In this document: piece after piece, positions 5,828 through 6,346 of the stretch
Layout of the letters: every line of letters starts with the position of its first letter
How positions within the stretch are numbered: position 1 is the stretch's first letter
NCBI GenBank assembly: GCA_030050125.1
Contig: JASIJN010000073.1
Location: 1-6,346 of the forward strand
From: Streptosporangiaceae bacterium
GTDB taxonomy: Bacteria; Actinomycetota; Actinomycetes; Streptosporangiales; Streptosporangiaceae
Direction of reading: 5' to 3'
DNA length: 6,346 bases
Notes under the pieces: model-generated
Databases searched by the model: none
The model's input: the letters and a program-made list of their open reading frames with translations, nothing else
Told to the model about the DNA's origin: nothing
Position numbers and translations under genes: made by a program

Positions 5828-6346
5828 GGCCGCGTGGTCGTCGACCTGGTCCGGTACGAGGGCGCCTACGATGTCTCGGCGCTGGCGGGGCACGGTCCGC
5901 TCACGCGGGACCGGTGGACCATCGACCCGGCCGCCGGGACGGTGACCCAGAGGCGCCTCGATGACCGCCCCCAGGAATTCCCCCGCGTCGATGACCGCGC
6001 CATCTCCCAGCCACACCGCTACGGCTACAGCGCGGTGATCGGTGCGGTCGGCCAGGCCACCGTCTCACCCAGTGGCGACTTCGCCGATGACGCGTTCGCC
6101 AACGCCCTGCTCAAGCACGACCTGGCCGCCGGAACCGTGCAGGCGCACCAGTTCGGCGGCAATGCCACCGCCGGCGAGGCCGTGTTCGCCCCGGCCGCAC
6201 CCGACGCCGCCGAGGACGACGGCTACGTCATGGCCTTCGTCCACAATCCCGACCGTGGTTCCGCCGACCTGGTCATCCTCGCCGCACAAGATTTCACCGG
6301 CCAGCCAGTCGCCCGCGTCCACCTCCCCGCCAGGATCCCGCTCGGC
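5828..6346 (+). pseudogene. Carotenoid oxygenase (RPE65/lignostilbene dioxygenase family), 5'-truncated
   Basis: The plus-strand frame beginning GRVVVDLVRY (5828-5857) and open to the window end matches the second half of carotenoid cleavage dioxygenases. In order it shows RWTIDPAAGTV, RLDDRPQEFPRVDDR, HRYGYSAVIG (6014-6043), LLKHDLAAGTVQAHQFGG, GEAVFAP (6173-6193), EDDGYVMAFVHNPDRGSADL, and PVARVHLPARIPLG at the edge. Family members cleave C=C bonds of carotenoids or stilbenes with Fe(II) held by four His residues. Three of those normally lie upstream of this point, the third just before it in a motif like VFHxxNAYD. Here the preceding residues are EIIDVPVGREVA instead. The Glu residues in EFPRVD and GEAVF are kept. 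The frame is open from a TAG near 5677 but has no plausible start or ribosome binding site. It is probably a non-functional remnant unless the upstream part lies elsewhere. The 3' end is outside the window. Confidence 0.8.

Noticed and set aside
5827..6016. Minus-strand frame continuing upstream of the 5639-5826 remnant
   Set aside because: This part is antisense to well-conserved carotenoid oxygenase sequence, so it is most likely a shadow and not the true N-terminus.
1..6346. CRISPR array, tRNA or rRNA genes
   Set aside because: No regularly spaced repeats, cloverleaf arms or rRNA-like conserved blocks were seen on either strand.

Overview
This is high-GC DNA with actinomycete-style coding: strong G/C bias at third codon positions, GTG starts, and Ala/Arg-rich proteins. 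Streptomyces, Frankia or a relative is likely, but the genus cannot be fixed from the sequence alone. The window looks like an accessory, rearranged region. Intact single genes alternate with gene fragments and a transposase remnant, and there is no obvious operon.

Layout, left to right. (1) 2-508, plus: the C-terminal part of a short-chain dehydrogenase-like protein that lacks the classical Tyr/Lys active site; its 5' end is outside the window. (2) about 614-1056, minus: the N-terminal third of an IS66-type transposase, broken before its catalytic domain. (3) 1223-1594, plus: an intact VOC/glyoxalase-like protein of 123 aa. (4) 1595-2149: about 550 bases with no convincing intact gene, holding a short perfect hairpin and a possible decayed reading frame on the minus strand. 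(5) 2150-2731, plus: a small protein with one membrane helix and a charged helical domain. (6) 2950-3450, minus: an uncharacterised protein with two helix-turn-helix-like segments and an unclear 5' end. (7) 3890-5515, plus: the largest gene, a 541-aa multidomain beta-rich protein with an Ig-like N-terminal domain, a central Ser/Thr-rich region of unknown function and a C-terminal carboxypeptidase-regulatory-like beta-sandwich. A near-perfect ribosome binding site fixes its start. (8) 5639-about 5826, minus: the 3' remnant of an unrecognised gene. It abuts (9) about 5828-6346, plus: the 3' portion of a carotenoid oxygenase whose N-terminal half is missing.

The genes do not form an obvious pathway. 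The most interesting item is the 541-aa protein (7), transcribed away from the HTH-like protein (6). Its AT-richer 5' end suggests acquisition by transfer, and no precise function can be assigned. The carotenoid oxygenase/minus-strand junction and the IS66 remnant show that the region has been rearranged.
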